From Candidatus Caenarcanales bacterium (lineage in GTDB: Bacteria > Cyanobacteriota > Vampirovibrionia > LMEP-6097), in contig JAJTHA010000060.1 of assembly GCA_021299565.1 (NCBI GenBank), forward strand, positions 1 to 7,164: DNA of 7,164 nucleotides, written 5' to 3'. The position numbers and the translations under genes were made by a program. Positions 6,155 through 7,164 of this stretch are shown piece by piece; position 1 is the stretch's first letter; each line of letters begins with the position of its first letter. The notes beneath the pieces are model-generated. The model saw nothing but the letters and a program-made list of their open reading frames with translations, had not been told where the DNA came from and made no database searches.

Positions 6155-6643
6155 ATGGTAATGACATCTCCATTAGGACAATCAGGCTTCTCTAGACCTT
6201 ATTTAGGTTTGGGCAAGAAAGGAAATTCAGTAAAGTCTGTAAATGTCGCGAGGAGAAAAACAACAACTAATCCTAATTTGAAAATGATGATTTTGTCAGG
6301 TCAACCCTCATCATTATGGTCAAAACTTTGTAAAGAATTAAATCTTACTGTTTCAGAACTAAAAGGAAATTTATCGAAACAATTCGAAGATATAAATCCT
6401 AATTTTAAAAATGACTTAGGAAATTATCTTCAAAGTGATTCTAATTTTAAATCATTATTGACTGAAAGTGAGTTTGCAAGAAACGGTTTATCTAATGATC
6501 AAAGAAGATATATCTTGTATAGAATATTAAGAGATCATCTTTTTAATAATGATGAATTGAGCATATTAAAAGGTCTTCCAAATATTGATTTGGCTGAGAG
6601 GCAAATCAAGAAACTTGCCAAATATCTAACAGAACAAGCTTAA
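6155..6643 (+). CDS. hypothetical helical cytoplasmic protein
   Basis: Unrecognised 163-residue protein without signal peptide or membrane segment. The N-terminal 40 or so residues are Gly/Ser/Lys/Arg-rich and probably disordered and basic (GLGKKG, ARRKTTT). From about residue 50 the sequence is Leu/Lys/Asn/Glu-rich and predicted largely helical, with charged helices such as NDQRRYILYRILRDHLF and AERQIKKLAKYL near the end. No enzyme motif or cysteine cluster is evident. A basic flexible head before a helical body could mean nucleic-acid binding or an export signal for the flagellar secretion system, but neither is shown. The ATG at 6155 is chosen because of its promoter position. It is visibly more AT-rich than fliI across the divergent gap. 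Confidence 0.72.
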   Translation: MVMTSPLGQSGFSRPYLGLGKKGNSVKSVNVARRKTTTNPNLKMMILSGQPSSLWSKLCKELNLTVSELKGNLSKQFEDINPNFKNDLGNYLQSDSNFKSLLTESEFARNGLSNDQRRYILYRILRDHLFNNDELSILKGLPNIDLAERQIKKLAKYLTEQA

Positions 6644-6656
6644 AGTAGAAAGTGAA

Positions 6657-7164
6657 ATGAAAACAGTTGATACGGCTATAACTTTTCAACAACTCGAATT
6701 TGATTTTGACGCTCCCGCTATATCTCCATCATTAAATACTAGTACCCAAGCCTCATCACCCAAACCCGATTCTAAAAGAATGAGTGGACGTGCTCTAGCT
6801 AAAGTCTTACCAAGAAATCAAGAGCAGGCAGAATTAAAAGAGATATTAGCTAATTTATGTGTCTTGCAAACTAGCCGATCTTCTGAAATTGCGAATAATA
6901 AAGCACAAGACTATCAATTAATTACAAAAATAAAAGAGTCAGCAATTCAACCCAAATTAATTGCCCAAGAAATTTATGAAGCCACATTATCAAATTTAGG
7001 AATAAGTAAAAATTCGAGTGAAGTAGAAGAATTTTTAAAAAAGCAAAGCTCTGTTATCCTTGCTGGAAAGAGAATCAAGGCTATTTTGAAAAGACTCAAT
7101 GATTTTAGTACTCTTAATGGCAGACCTAGTAAAGAAAAAAATTATAACCATGATTTTTTTAAAA
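6657..7164 (+). CDS. hypothetical protein, N-terminal part (cut by right edge)
   Basis: The frame opens at an ATG at 6657, 13 nt after the stop of the previous gene, and stays open to the window end (169 codons), so the C-terminus is missing. The N-terminal 60 residues are low-complexity, starting with an acidic/aromatic patch (QQLEFDFDAP) followed by a Ser/Thr/Pro/Asn linker. From about residue 48 the sequence is helical and rich in Lys, Glu, Leu and Ile (for example RNQEQAELKEILANL, IAQEIYEATL, AGKRIKAILKRL). No signal peptide or known motif is visible. The close spacing implies co-transcription with the 6155 gene and probable translational coupling, since only a weak GAAAG precedes the ATG. 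Both proteins share a disordered-head, helical-body plan, which may reflect related roles. Confidence 0.68.
   Translation, partial: MKTVDTAITFQQLEFDFDAPAISPSLNTSTQASSPKPDSKRMSGRALAKVLPRNQEQAELKEILANLCVLQTSRSSEIANNKAQDYQLITKIKESAIQPKLIAQEIYEATLSNLGISKNSSEVEEFLKKQSSVILAGKRIKAILKRLNDFSTLNGRPSKEKNYNHDFFK

Overview
The window is AT-rich, protein-dense bacterial DNA. A flagellar export ATPase (FliI) and several Sec-type signal peptides point to a motile bacterium. The taxon cannot be fixed from the sequence. Uncultivated non-photosynthetic relatives of cyanobacteria are one guess, but no marker here proves it. No mobile element, CRISPR array, tRNA or rRNA is visible, and no stretch over 300 bases lacks a gene.

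Layout: (1) 1-162, minus strand, the 5' end of a DEAD-box RNA helicase that runs off the left edge. (2) 182-1455, plus strand, two secreted proteins of unknown function, closed by a strong intrinsic terminator at 1473-1500. (3) 1504-3603, plus strand, a full-length CstA-family transporter whose ATG lies 3 nt after that terminator. (4) 3666-3914, plus strand, a small secreted coiled-coil protein with its own strong Shine-Dalgarno and terminator. (5) 4027-4707, plus strand, a cytidine-deaminase-like zinc protein. (6) 4700-6079, minus strand, fliI, converging on the deaminase gene with an 8-bp overlap. (7) 6155-6643 and 6657-7164 (cut by the right edge), plus strand, two unrecognised helical proteins, divergent from fliI and probably co-transcribed.

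The genes do not form one obvious pathway. The assigned ones are RNA remodelling, pyruvate or peptide uptake (CstA), nucleoside-type deamination and flagellar assembly. Three unassigned exported proteins flank cstA. The strongest non-coding signal is how genes start. The ORF at 955 has a perfect extended -10 box ending 8 nt before its ATG. The ORF at 6155 has a -35/17-bp/-10 promoter with the same 8-nt geometry. The helicase shows a weaker version at a TTG. All would give leaderless or nearly leaderless mRNAs, whereas the gene at 3666 has a textbook Shine-Dalgarno. I found no clear new multi-gene defence or mobile system. The best leads are the leaderless starts, the terminator abutting cstA, the unusual deaminase, and the unknown gene pair next to fliI.
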